A stretch of DNA of 46,034 nucleotides, taken from assembly GCA_023539445.1 (NCBI GenBank), contig JAKCEW010000006.1, forward strand, positions 1 through 46,034, given 5' to 3'. Both the position numbers and the translations under genes were made by a program. Origin of the DNA: Candidatus Terraquivivens yellowstonensis (GTDB lineage Archaea; Thermoproteota; Nitrososphaeria_A; Caldarchaeales; Wolframiiraptoraceae). The notes under the pieces are model-generated. The model saw only the letters and a program-made list of their open reading frames with translations, made no database searches and was not told the origin of the DNA. This document shows, piece after piece, positions 1 to 7,897 of the stretch (the stretch's first letter is position 1; each line of letters begins with the position of its first letter).

Positions 1-39
1 AATCCCCTGGGATTTTTCAAAGGGCGTGTTGAGCCGTAG
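1..39 (+). CDS. 3' end of an upstream gene (partial)
   Basis: The first 39 bases stay open in one frame and end in TAG, reading NPLGFFKGRVEP before the stop, two bases ahead of the MBL nuclease ATG. The tight spacing suggests the tail of a co-transcribed gene. Related MBL exonucleases often sit beside an ATP-dependent DNA ligase, but twelve residues cannot identify the product. Confidence 0.3.
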   Translation, partial: NPLGFFKGRVEP

Positions 40-41
40 GT

Positions 42-1049
42 ATGGGAGCGTCCTACGAAAGCGGCGCACTCGTCGCATGTAAAAACGTGATGGTGGCATT
101 CGATGCGGCCGGAGAGTGCCTAGATGCCACTTTGAGGTGCATAACCCATGCGCACGTAGACCACGCCGCAAGGGTAAACGAGCCCAACACGTTAATGAGC
201 CTTGAAACCTACGAACTCCTAAGGGCCGTAGGACGCCTTAAGCAAAACGCAGGCATATTAGAATTCAAGAAAGCGATGAACATAAAGTCCGTGAGGGTGA
301 CCGCGATTAATGCCGGCCACATATTGGGTTCGTGCCAATATGCGATAGAATGTGACGGTAGTGCGCTACTCTTCAGCGGGGATGTAAACGTCCAAGATAC
401 GCTTGTCACAAAAGCAGCCGAATCCATGAACGTTGATTTTATGGTTTTGGAGGCAACATACGGCGACCCTAGCTTCGTGTTCCCTGACAGGGAAACGACC
501 TACTCTAAAATCGTGAAGTGGATTTGTGAATGTCTGAAGAACGGGCGCATCCCTGCGTTTAAGGCATACCTTATCGGAAAGTCTCAGGAGATCATAAAAC
601 TGGTTAACGAATACCTAGGAATACCCGTCGTAGTGAACGATGCCGTTGCCAAAGTGTGCGAAGTCTACAAAAAGTTTGGTTTAGACCTCTCGTATTTTTG
701 CAAAAGCACAGCTGCCGGAAAAGAGGTCTTAAAGACTGGCGAGTGCGTGTACGTGAGCAACCATAGGGCTGATTTTCCAATCGGTAAAAGGGTGATGTGG
801 GCGATTGCGACAGGCTGGGCGCTTAGGTACAGATTTGGATTTTACGATGCTGCATTTCCGCTGAGTAGCCACGCTGATTTTAGAGGACTGATAAGCCATG
901 TCGAGGCATGCATGCCGAGGAAAGTTTACACGATGCATGGCTACAGCAAGCGCCTCGCTAAAGAGCTGGAGAGGAGGGGTTTCTTGGCTATGCCTCTCGA
1001 ATCCGTAGGAAGGTTTGTGCCCTTCATTTATGAAGAAAAGCGGGCTTAG
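42..1049 (+). CDS. MBL-fold exonuclease (DNA-ligase-associated / mRNA 3'-end-processing-like)
   Basis: This 335-residue protein has the metallo-beta-lactamase metal site HAHVDH near residue 36, a second ligand region AGHILGSCQ near 92, FSGDVN near 111, SSHADF near 278 and a terminal TMHG motif. This order matches the archaeal family annotated as DNA-ligase-associated exonuclease or putative mRNA 3'-end processing factor, which resembles CPSF/Ysh1 but is shorter. It probably cleaves single-stranded nucleic acid with two zinc ions in the cytoplasm. The ATG at 42 is the first start after an in-frame TAG. DNA versus RNA as substrate cannot be decided from sequence. Confidence 0.8.
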   Translation: MGASYESGALVACKNVMVAFDAAGECLDATLRCITHAHVDHAARVNEPNTLMSLETYELLRAVGRLKQNAGILEFKKAMNIKSVRVTAINAGHILGSCQYAIECDGSALLFSGDVNVQDTLVTKAAESMNVDFMVLEATYGDPSFVFPDRETTYSKIVKWICECLKNGRIPAFKAYLIGKSQEIIKLVNEYLGIPVVVNDAVAKVCEVYKKFGLDLSYFCKSTAAGKEVLKTGECVYVSNHRADFPIGKRVMWAIATGWALRYRFGFYDAAFPLSSHADFRGLISHVEACMPRKVYTMHGYSKRLAKELERRGFLAMPLESVGRFVPFIYEEKRA

Positions 1050-1085
1050 CAAAAATTAAAATACAGCTAGTATGAAAAAATTTAC

Positions 1086-1259
1086 GTGAGCTCTAAGAGA
1101 AGACGCAGAGAGGCACCGATGCCGGCCACAATGGCAGGACTTTTAGCGTTTTTTGGTGAGGAGTCTAAGGGCTTTAAAATTAGGCCCGAGGTCGTTATGA
1201 TCCTGGCTGTAGCGATGGTCATCATAGTTCTGGTTGCCGCTAGGGTTTGGCCGTTTTAG
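1086..1259 (+). CDS. Preprotein translocase subunit Sec61-beta (SecG)
   Basis: A 57-residue protein starts at GTG 1086. It has a basic N-terminus (SKRRRR), the family motif PMPATMAGLLAFF, the segment ESKGFKIRPEVV, and one C-terminal membrane helix ending ARVWPF. This is the standard layout of archaeal Sec61-beta, a tail-anchored part of the SecYE(beta) channel. The length is normal for the family (about 53-60). Its TAG stop interleaves with the TAA stop of the convergent regulator at 1256. The gene is easily missed because it is so short. Confidence 0.9.
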   Translation: MSSKRRRREAPMPATMAGLLAFFGEESKGFKIRPEVVMILAVAMVIIVLVAARVWPF

Positions 1260-1534
1260 GCCTCATCTATGGCCTGCTGGCCCAGGCCCGTGAGTGTCCA
1301 GAGGGATTTTCCCCTACCTTTCAGACTTTTGACTATACCCTCTGCACTCATATTCTTGAGATGCCTCCTTACAGCCGAGGGTGATAGGCCTATCTCCTCT
1401 GCGATTTGTATCGTTGACATGGCCTTGCGCTCCATCAACATCTTGATTATCGCACTCCTTACTTTAATGCCCCTCGACGTATTCTTTATTCTGCTTAAGA
1501 AAGCTCTTGGATTTACTTCTCGAGGGGTTTGCAT
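1256..1534 (-). CDS. Small winged-helix transcriptional regulator (ArsR/MarR-like)
   Basis: A 92-residue protein made almost entirely of one winged helix-turn-helix: helices around 22-35 (RSAIIKMLMERKAMS), a recognition segment IAEEIGLSPSAVRRHLKNM around 43-61, and a wing GRGKSLWTLTGLG around 74-84. No cysteine or histidine metal site is visible, so an ArsR-type metal sensor is not indicated. It converges on the Sec61-beta gene with overlapping stops and has no partner gene. The ligand and targets are unknown. Confidence 0.75.
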   Translation of the reverse strand: MQTPREVNPRAFLSRIKNTSRGIKVRSAIIKMLMERKAMSTIQIAEEIGLSPSAVRRHLKNMSAEGIVKSLKGRGKSLWTLTGLGQQAIDEA

Positions 1535-1578
1535 ACCTTAAGAATTGTTAAACACGCTACGATTAATTCTTTTCAGAC

Positions 1579-2679
1579 CTAGCATCTTAAAACCGGTGGT
1601 ATGAAACCGGCCCTTATCGCATGGTCTGCCAACACGATTGCAACGACCGCCTCCACGACCGGTACAGCTCTGGGAACGACCGTTGGGTCATGCCTGCCCT
1701 TTACTGAGATCTCGACCTCCTTCATGCTATCCAAGTCCACAGTTGTCTGCTTCTTGGCTATTGATGAGGGGGGCTTAAAAGCAACCCTGAAGATTAACGG
1801 CATGCCCGTGGATATTCCGCCGAGTATACCGCCTGCGTTGTTCGTGAGTGTTACGACTTTTCCATCAACAATCGCGTATGGATCGTTGTTCTGCGAGCCT
1901 AGTAATTTGGCAACAGCAAACCCTGCGCCGAACTCTACACCCTTAACCGCCGGTATTGCAAATAGTGCCCTGCTTAGGTCAGAATCTAACGCTGAAAAGA
2001 TGGGTTCGCCTAGACCGATCGGCAGCCCAAAAACTTGACATTCCACTATACCACCTAGGCTGTCGCCCTCATCCCGAACCTCGTTTATTCTTTTAATCAT
2101 TTCATAGGCGGCAGCTTCATCCGGACATCTGACCTCGTTGCTGTACCTCTTGTTCCTGACGTCCTCCAACGTGAAGTTCTTAGCCCTTACACCGCCTATT
2201 TCCAGAGTATAGGCCATAATCTCAACCCCTAGCGTCTTCGAGAGCAACTTCTTGGCGACCGCTCCCGCCATGACTAGGCTCGCAGTAATCCTGCCGGAGA
2301 ACCTCCCGCTACCTCTCCAGTCTGCGAACCCGCCATATTTCATGCGTGCAACGTAATCAGCATGTCCAGGTCTGGGCCTATTCACGAACATTCTATACGG
2401 CTCCGAATCGACATCCTTGTTCCATACGAGCATGCAGATGGGCGAGCCCGTCGTCCTACCTTCGAACACGCCTGAGAGTATCTCAACCCTGTCCTCCTCC
2501 ATTCTGGGCGATGTAACGCTGGATAAGCCCGGCTTCCTTAGGTCGAGCTCCTTCTGTATGTCGGCCTCTGAAAGCTCTAAGCCCGCTGGGCAACCGTCGA
2601 TTACCGCTCCGACGCATTTTCCGTGACTCTCGCCGAAGCTTACGACGACGAACCTTTCACCTATGATATTCCCAGTCAA
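1579..2679 (-). CDS. aroC: Chorismate synthase
   Basis: This protein makes chorismate from EPSP, the last shikimate step, with reduced FMN. The 366-residue length is typical. Family signatures are GNIIGERFVVVSFGESHGK at the N-terminus, a conserved RPGHADY stretch near 102, and GRISTGMP-type glycine-rich loops later (GGILGGISTGMP near 282). The start is TTG at 2679, chosen because the family begins M-x-GN-x2-G. No other shikimate gene is in view, so it appears unlinked from the rest of the pathway. Confidence 0.96.
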   Translation of the reverse strand: MTGNIIGERFVVVSFGESHGKCVGAVIDGCPAGLELSEADIQKELDLRKPGLSSVTSPRMEEDRVEILSGVFEGRTTGSPICMLVWNKDVDSEPYRMFVNRPRPGHADYVARMKYGGFADWRGSGRFSGRITASLVMAGAVAKKLLSKTLGVEIMAYTLEIGGVRAKNFTLEDVRNKRYSNEVRCPDEAAAYEMIKRINEVRDEGDSLGGIVECQVFGLPIGLGEPIFSALDSDLSRALFAIPAVKGVEFGAGFAVAKLLGSQNNDPYAIVDGKVVTLTNNAGGILGGISTGMPLIFRVAFKPPSSIAKKQTTVDLDSMKEVEISVKGRHDPTVVPRAVPVVEAVVAIVLADHAIRAGFIPPVLRC

Positions 2680-2758
2680 ACCTACATGCTATTTTGCGCT
2701 TTGAATTTAAAGCTATTTGTAAAGCCTCTTAATGCATAATCGTGAAACCAACTTAAGG

Positions 2759-3265
2759 CTACCAAGCTGGGACTTCGTACTTGTACATTATCTTATCCCC
2801 ATCTCTTAGCTTATAACTCCCGGCACCGACCGTTGCATACTCCCAGTCCGCCTTCTCTTTGTTCCAGATGTAAAACATCCAGTACTTACCGCTTTCCGGG
2901 TTGTTCCTTAGCCCATCGATAGATTCTATAAACTCACCAAGCCCTGCAAAGTATTTTGTCTCCACGACAGCAACTCTTCTTAAGGCCTCCAGAGCTGTCG
3001 CCCCCTTTGTCAAATAGATGGTCTCCGCCTTCGTCATATTGCCGTTATCCACTATGACATCGACTTTGAGTATTAGCCCTTCAAGCTCATGTATGTGAGC
3101 CTCAAACCCAGCAAACGTTTCAATAAGTGCGTCTGTTTTCTTTGCCTGTTCGGCTAGCTGTATACGTGTATCGTAAACTTGGTATCCCACGTAAACCAGC
3201 GCAAGGCTTAACACTACGAACGCGATTATGATTGCTTGGAACTCTTTTTTAACCAATGGTCTCAC
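2759..3265 (-). CDS. Membrane-anchored DUF4430 (transcobalamin-like C-terminal) protein
   Basis: The 168 residues contain one N-terminal membrane helix (about 10-30), a short helical, coiled-coil-like linker (about 32-70), and a C-terminal domain ending GKYWMFYIWNKEKADWEYATVGAGSYKLRDGDKI, which resembles DUF4430, the transcobalamin C-terminal-like fold. The domain should lie outside the membrane. It overlaps the upstream membrane-protein gene by 4 bases, so the two are co-translated. In other prokaryotes DUF4430 proteins accompany ECF S-components, and a role in capturing a vitamin or cofactor (perhaps a corrinoid) is plausible. That function is inference. Confidence 0.65.
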   Translation of the reverse strand: MRPLVKKEFQAIIIAFVVLSLALVYVGYQVYDTRIQLAEQAKKTDALIETFAGFEAHIHELEGLILKVDVIVDNGNMTKAETIYLTKGATALEALRRVAVVETKYFAGLGEFIESIDGLRNNPESGKYWMFYIWNKEKADWEYATVGAGSYKLRDGDKIMYKYEVPAW

Positions 3266-3933
3266 CTCCAGCCTTCGCCCGCTGCAACCCTTACGCCGGA
3301 ACGGTTTGCAACGGCTACTGGTACCTTAACCCTCACTAATAGCTTGGCGAGTGCGACTAGTGGTGGGACGAATATCAGCGACGCGAGGTGGTATAGGGTG
3401 AAGGGTATCTGGCCGATGAAGGACAGCCAAAAAGACCCGATCCATAGCCCGCAACCTATGACACCCGTCCAAAAATCGAAAATTAGTATGGCGATCGCAC
3501 TCGTCAGGAGTGTGCTACCTAGCAACCTCTTGTATCTGTCAAACATAGAAAGCTTGCTTCGCATTCCAAGCAGCCAAGCGAAGGCAAATCCAGACCACTT
3601 GAAGATCCATACATGCCAAAGTGCGGGACCAAAAAAGATGATGTCGAAAGCTATCACGCTGGCGAGTGCTAGGACGCCAAAGTACCTATTAAGCGCCTTC
3701 CAGAACGCGCCCCCTCCCAAGGGAAGCGAAAAGGAGCCGACCGTCACAAGCGTCGGTATAACCCATTCTAGGTTAGGCAACAGCTCTATTCCGGCAACGG
3801 CCCTATATACCCAGAACAAACTTGTGAAGAGAATGCCAAGCAAGACGAACAGCTTAAACCTCCTCGATAAGATTTCATCGACCGTCTTTCCACCCCATAT
3901 TCTGTCCAGTAAGGAGGTAAACCCGCTAAGCAT
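3262..3933 (-). CDS. Polytopic membrane protein, ECF-transporter S-component-like
   Basis: The 223 residues have about six hydrophobic helices. The C-terminal part, around GQIPFTLYHLASLIFVPPL, resembles the loop and last helix of ECF transporter S-components, which bind a vitamin in the membrane. It is the first gene of a two-gene operon with the DUF4430 protein (ATGA-type overlap). The promoter is clear: CTTAAATAA at about 3957-3966 on this strand, about 25 bases from the ATG, so the transcript should be nearly leaderless. A perfect inverted repeat fills the space between them. No ECF ATPase or T-component is nearby. The substrate is unknown. Confidence 0.55.
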   Translation of the reverse strand: MLSGFTSLLDRIWGGKTVDEILSRRFKLFVLLGILFTSLFWVYRAVAGIELLPNLEWVIPTLVTVGSFSLPLGGGAFWKALNRYFGVLALASVIAFDIIFFGPALWHVWIFKWSGFAFAWLLGMRSKLSMFDRYKRLLGSTLLTSAIAILIFDFWTGVIGCGLWIGSFWLSFIGQIPFTLYHLASLIFVPPLVALAKLLVRVKVPVAVANRSGVRVAAGEGWR

Positions 3934-3935
3934 AG

Positions 3936-3956
3936 ATGGATGGTGTATCCATCCAT
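3936..3956 (-). promoter_or_regulatory. Operator-like palindrome upstream of the ECF-S/DUF4430 operon
   Basis: ATGGATGG, 5 bases, CCATCCAT: two perfect 8-base arms between the TATA-like element (3957-3966) and the start codon (3931-3933). A repressor bound here would cover the expected transcription start. In RNA it would be a strong hairpin only if transcription began upstream. Confidence 0.6.
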
Positions 3957-3991
3957 TATTTAAGCGTTATGTGTAAAGAAAGCATGAGAGG

Positions 3992-4915
3992 TTAGGCCGG
4001 CATGAAAACAGGGCTGGAGTCCGTCACCGGCCTAGCAACCTCAAAAGCTCGAGCTAGAGAGGGCGGCACCATAAAGATTCTTTGGTGAACGTCGGGCGAG
4101 TAGAATACGAGGTTCTCGATCCCCCTTTCTTTTAACCTACGTCCGACATCCTCTGGAGTAAGGCTAAGGGGGTCTGTTGCCTTTGAGCCCAATACAAAGC
4201 CCCACTCTGATGCATAGGACGGTACGAAGGCATGATACGCTCTAGCGACTGGGAAAACGCTCGCTGCGGTCTTGTATATGGCCGCAAAGCAATTCCTGCT
4301 GTAGTAAGTGGATGTAGCCTGGGTTGCGAATACGCCGCCGTCGCTCAATTTCTTCGCCAATATTCGGTAAAATTCCATCGTGTAAAGAAGATAGGAGGGG
4401 CCGCCCTCCAACGGATCCGTCACGTCAATTATCGCCACGTCAAACGAGTTATCTGGAAGCCGCTCAACATACTTCCTCCCATCCTCGATGACGATCTCTA
4501 CCCTAGGGTCGTCAAAGGAATTCATGTGAAATTCCGGCAGATACTTCTTACATAGCTGGACAACTTCCTCGTCCAAATCGACCATGACAACCTTCTCGAC
4601 CGTCCTGTGTTTTAGAACTTCCCTAAGCGTTGCTCCTTCACCACCACCTATTATCAATACCCGCGAAGGTTTTGGGTGCGTGAGCATCGCAGGATGAACC
4701 AAAGATTCGTGGTAAATCTTCTCATCCGCACTGGATGACTGTAGCTTACCGTCGAGTATCAAGCATAGACCGAAGTCGTATGTGTCCACTATGTCGACTT
4801 CTTGATACTTCGTCTTGCCACTGTAGATGACGCGCTTGATTAAGTGAAGCACGGCTGAGGTCGGTGTCTGCCACTCTAGAAAAAGCCTCCAGTTTACTCT
4901 TCCACTTTCTGCCAA
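3992..4915 (-). CDS. speE: Aminopropyltransferase (spermidine synthase family)
   Basis: It transfers aminopropyl groups from decarboxylated AdoMet to a polyamine. Visible are the substrate-loop region GKTKYQEVDIVDT near 33, LDGKLQSSSADEKIYHE near 54, the nucleotide site LIIGGGEGATLRE near 88, and an acidic catalytic region IDVTDPLEGGPSYLLYT near 164. The length of 307 is normal. It starts at TTG 4915 inside the end of speD (22-base overlap), so the two form an operon. Spermidine, thermospermine and aminopropylagmatine synthases cannot be separated by eye. Confidence 0.92.
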   Translation of the reverse strand: MAESGRVNWRLFLEWQTPTSAVLHLIKRVIYSGKTKYQEVDIVDTYDFGLCLILDGKLQSSSADEKIYHESLVHPAMLTHPKPSRVLIIGGGEGATLREVLKHRTVEKVVMVDLDEEVVQLCKKYLPEFHMNSFDDPRVEIVIEDGRKYVERLPDNSFDVAIIDVTDPLEGGPSYLLYTMEFYRILAKKLSDGGVFATQATSTYYSRNCFAAIYKTAASVFPVARAYHAFVPSYASEWGFVLGSKATDPLSLTPEDVGRRLKERGIENLVFYSPDVHQRIFMVPPSLARAFEVARPVTDSSPVFMPA

Positions 4916-5277
4916 ACCTCTTCAACCTCTACGATTCCCCGCTTAAGCTCCTTGACGTAAATGCGCGTTGGTTTTATGTTCTTGTAGATGACCTCGTATG
5001 CTTTCCAAGGATCTACATAGTCTCCGCATGTGAATAGATCGACGGCGGCATAACCATACTCTGGCCATGTGTGAATTGAAAGATGAGACTCCGCAATCGC
5101 CAATATGCCGGTCACACCGCCACCTCGCGGAAACTTTTTAAAAAATTCCCCGAGAACTTTAGCCCCCGAGGCTTTTGCAGCCTCGAGTAAGGTCGTCCTC
5201 AAAGCTTCTAAATCTCCGAGTATTGAAACGTCACAACCATACAGTTCCGCTATTAGATGTCGCCCCAACTCCTTCAC
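4894..5277 (-). CDS. speD: S-adenosylmethionine decarboxylase proenzyme (or arginine-decarboxylase paralogue)
   Basis: A pyruvoyl enzyme that supplies aminopropyl donor for polyamines. Numbered from the GTG at 5277, the self-cleavage site is E63-S64 in AESHLSIHTWPE, with catalytic C84 in LFTCG. I chose GTG 5277 (KELGRHLIAELYG) over the in-frame GTG at 5286 because the GGAGG at 5286-5290 touches the upstream GTG but sits 8 bases from 5277, and the family begins at this point. Some archaea use a close paralogue as pyruvoyl arginine decarboxylase, but linkage to speE favours AdoMet decarboxylase. A hairpin covers its start (separate entry). Confidence 0.9.
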   Translation of the reverse strand: MKELGRHLIAELYGCDVSILGDLEALRTTLLEAAKASGAKVLGEFFKKFPRGGGVTGILAIAESHLSIHTWPEYGYAAVDLFTCGDYVDPWKAYEVIYKNIKPTRIYVKELKRGIVEVEEVWQKVEE

Positions 5278-5306
5278 CCGAATCACCTCCTTTTAAGTGA
5301 AGGAGT
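5268..5306 (-). promoter_or_regulatory. Translation-control hairpin candidate over the speD start
   Basis: In the mRNA the arm ACTCCTTCAC (5306-5297) is the exact complement of GTGAAGGAGT (5277-5268), which begins with the GTG start codon. The 19-base loop holds the Shine-Dalgarno AAAGGAGG. The same 5' arm can instead pair CTCCTT with the AAGGAG of the Shine-Dalgarno, so two exclusive folds are possible. TATA-like elements lie near 5324-5336 and 5366-5375. Feedback control by polyamines would make sense but is inference. Confidence 0.55.
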
Positions 5307-5451
5307 GGTCCGTCCCACCCCCTTATCATAAATAAGGTTTCTATTTTGAACGTCAAAGCTGGCTACTTTTAAACCCTTCGGTATCTTTGATGCTTTTGCT
5401 TAAACATTAATTTCATACAGGTTTGAAAAATCAAAGGAGTCAACGAACGGC

Positions 5452-6648
5452 TTGAACGGACTCAAAAATTTAACAACCAATGATTTAGAGGAGTCTTCTG
5501 TACTTCTACTCGCAACCCTTGTCGTATTTCTTATCGGCTTCTGGCTTCACATGCCTTACAGCGGTGGCCATATTTACAGCGACATAGTCTCAGTATACCA
5601 AGCTAGGTTAGGAGGTTTTCCACCAAAGGCACCATATGCTGAGGCCTTCTTTGAATACCCGGTAATAGTTGCAGCATTGGCCTATGCGTCTGGCCTCATG
5701 GCAAGCCTTTTAACCAAAGAATACTATACGGCCCTATTCCTTTACTACATAATCACCTCGGCGGTCTTGTTTTTCGCAACATTCTTAACGATATTGGAGC
5801 TTGTAAAGTTGTGTGACATATGTGGTATTAAGAAAAAAAGGATATATGCGTACTTTATAATCACGCCAAGCTTGCTTTTCATGAACCTCCTCAACTGGTA
5901 CATCTTAGGGGTCTACTTCATGGTAAGGGCAATCAGGTTATCCATCGAGGATAGACCCGTACATTCTGGCACCTTCTTCGGGTTATCGGCCGCGTCGAAC
6001 TTTATAACGGCCATCCCCTCGATCGCTGTATTGATAACGTATGGTGATTTCAAAAGAAAGATGAAGTTCGCTATCATGGGTCTTACAGCCTATTTTCTCA
6101 TAAACCTCCCAGCCATCCTATCGAATCCGGGCAATTGGTTAAGGTTTTGGGAATATCACGCCTCATGGTATGTGGAATGTAACTGGCAGATACTGTTGTT
6201 TGACATGTTTGATCCAAATGCTAGAATGCTCTCTGCAGCGTTGATGTCTATACTAATTATTCTACCGTTGATCGTGTTGCGTAAAACCTCGCTCCAAAAT
6301 CACATTAAAATTCTGTTAGCATCTTGGTTAGTTATAGCTTGGTTCCTGTTTGCCAACTATGTCTACACACCTCAGATGAACATGATGCTACTCCCTTTCT
6401 TTACGCTTCTGAGCATAGCACCGTACCCGCTCTTTATGCTCTTTGATACTTTGAACTCTGCGATAATTGTTGTAGGGTTTTCGGGTTTCATACAGAAGGT
6501 ACTGGGCATAAAATACACGGTCGAGCCTTGGGGTATAAACTCGCCCATACAATGGATAGCTATTGCTAGATCCTTCCTCCTTCTAGCGTTCGCCCTCTAT
6601 TCGCTGTACGCAACTTTCAGGAAATCATCTAGTAATCTCGTAGCGTGA
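5452..6648 (+). CDS. GT-C type membrane glycosyltransferase (GT87/DUF2029-like)
   Basis: A 398-residue protein with about ten membrane helices. The first outer loop after helix 1 contains YSDIVSVYQ and the segment EYPVIVAALAY, both usual in polyprenol-phosphate-dependent mannosyltransferases of the GT87/DUF2029 type, where a loop Asp is catalytic. It probably adds sugar to a lipid or glycoprotein on the outer face. The start is TTG 5452, twelve bases after AAAGGAG. The gene converges on tyrS with a 24-base overlap. The sugar and acceptor are unknown. Confidence 0.65.
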   Translation: MNGLKNLTTNDLEESSVLLLATLVVFLIGFWLHMPYSGGHIYSDIVSVYQARLGGFPPKAPYAEAFFEYPVIVAALAYASGLMASLLTKEYYTALFLYYIITSAVLFFATFLTILELVKLCDICGIKKKRIYAYFIITPSLLFMNLLNWYILGVYFMVRAIRLSIEDRPVHSGTFFGLSAASNFITAIPSIAVLITYGDFKRKMKFAIMGLTAYFLINLPAILSNPGNWLRFWEYHASWYVECNWQILLFDMFDPNARMLSAALMSILIILPLIVLRKTSLQNHIKILLASWLVIAWFLFANYVYTPQMNMMLLPFFTLLSIAPYPLFMLFDTLNSAIIVVGFSGFIQKVLGIKYTVEPWGINSPIQWIAIARSFLLLAFALYSLYATFRKSSSNLVA

Positions 6649-7746
6649 GATTGTTTCAAAAAGCTCCTTGGCCCTCTTGTTGGTTTCAAAGTAAGTCCTT
6701 ATCGGCTCAAGTATCTTGTCAAGCGCTACCACGACCGCCCTCTTTAAGTCCAAAGGATGTATACGGCCGAGCTCGTAATCCTTCCTAAGGTGCTCAAAAT
6801 CTTCATACAGCACATCCCCGCCATACTTTTGCGGCCTCTCTATGTATAGCTTCCCGAGTTTCGGGAAGATTATGTACTTACAGTACTCTATTATTGGGTT
6901 AGATTTTGTGTCCCTCGGCGGACAGTAAGCCTTCATTATCTTTTCCTCCAAAACTTCCCTACTATCGTGCACGTATATGCTGGTTTCTGGCACGCTCTTG
7001 CTCATCTTCGAGCTTATTTGTACGTCTATCTCAGAATCATCGTCTAGACCCTTTGCTCCCACGGGTCCTGTTAAGCCCATTAGCATATGATGGTGGACCG
7101 CTACGGGCTTTGGAAATCCGAGCTTTGGAGCGATCTCTCTTGCAAGCATGTTGGCCCTTCTCTGATCAAGGCCAAGCTGGCATATATCAACCCCAAGATA
7201 GAATATGTCAGCAACCTGCATGGCTGGATAGAAGAGTTGGGCAGCCTCTTGGAGTTCACCCTCTTGTCTACCCATTATCGGAAGACATCTAAGGAATCTC
7301 TTGAGCGTAGCCTCTTTCGCCACACTTATAACAAGTTTCCAGTATTCTTTATCGGCCGCTACGTCGTTGGCCCAAACGATCTCTACTTTGTTGATGTCTA
7401 TACCCGAGGCTTTCCAAACCTCGATGAGGTATTCGCCGACCTTTCTTATCTTCTCTAGGTCACCGCCCATCTTCTTGTTTACCATCGCATGCCAGTCGGC
7501 AAGCAACAGCTTGAACCTGCAACCAGCATCCAACATATCCTTCAGCTTTATTGCCCTGAGTACTGCGAAAGGTATATGGGCAAAACCGCTCGGCTCGAAC
7601 CCATCATAGGCGACTGGTCTTTCGTTCGTCTCAAGTAGTTGCCTAAGTTCCTGAAGCGTTATAACCTCCTCGGTCGGCACCCTAGTGATCAGCTCCATCC
7701 TCGTTTCGACGTCCAAATCAACCCCTTCCCTTCTAAGCCTACGCAC
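6625..7746 (-). CDS. tyrS: Tyrosyl-tRNA synthetase (archaeal type)
   Basis: A class I synthetase that charges tRNA-Tyr. The HIGH-equivalent is SGFAHIP at 53-59 and the KMSKS loop is intact at 247-251. Tyrosine-pocket features include AYDGFEPSG near 46, YPAMQVADI near 173 and DQRRANM near 194. The length of 373 is slightly long because the listed GTG (7746) adds ten residues. Family members usually begin near VETRMELITR, so TTG at 7716 with AAGGGG upstream is an alternative. A TATA box TTTAAATATT at about 7761-7770 would start transcription near 7742, favouring a nearly leaderless mRNA. Confidence 0.95.
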   Translation of the reverse strand: MRRLRREGVDLDVETRMELITRVPTEEVITLQELRQLLETNERPVAYDGFEPSGFAHIPFAVLRAIKLKDMLDAGCRFKLLLADWHAMVNKKMGGDLEKIRKVGEYLIEVWKASGIDINKVEIVWANDVAADKEYWKLVISVAKEATLKRFLRCLPIMGRQEGELQEAAQLFYPAMQVADIFYLGVDICQLGLDQRRANMLAREIAPKLGFPKPVAVHHHMLMGLTGPVGAKGLDDDSEIDVQISSKMSKSVPETSIYVHDSREVLEEKIMKAYCPPRDTKSNPIIEYCKYIIFPKLGKLYIERPQKYGGDVLYEDFEHLRKDYELGRIHPLDLKRAVVVALDKILEPIRTYFETNKRAKELFETISRYEITR

Positions 7747-7785
7747 CTACCTACTGTGTGAATATTTAAAAATACTGCATCGGTT

Positions 7786-7864
7786 TTGCCCCACCACGAA
7801 CACCGCACCTCATAGACCAGGGCGGCAACCCTTTCTCGGTGCGGCTCAAGGTATGGTGGGGCAA
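7786..7864 (-). ncRNA. Structured RNA candidate between pheT and tyrS (H/ACA-like rod)
   Basis: An 11-bp perfect outer stem (7786-7796 with 7854-7864) encloses an asymmetric internal loop (9 and 6 bases), a perfect 7-bp stem (7803-7809 with 7838-7844), and a capped hairpin AGGG-CGGCAA-CCCT. Read on the minus strand, the base of the apical part has tandem G-A pairs with a 3-base UAU bulge, like a kink-turn. The internal loop top lies 16 bases from an AAA trinucleotide. This is the layout of archaeal H/ACA guide RNAs, though AAA is a weak ACA box. The plus strand instead has a true ACA but no kink-turn. It could also be a leader or terminator. Confidence 0.4.
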
Positions 7865-7897
7865 CAATAAAATCGTCAGACGTGCTTAAAACCATTA

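Noticed and set aside
7786-7870. Plus-strand reading of the rod-like element as an H/ACA RNA with true ACA
   Set aside because: The ACA is about 19 bases from the pocket instead of 14-16 and the kink-turn is lost. The minus strand fits better, though not conclusively.
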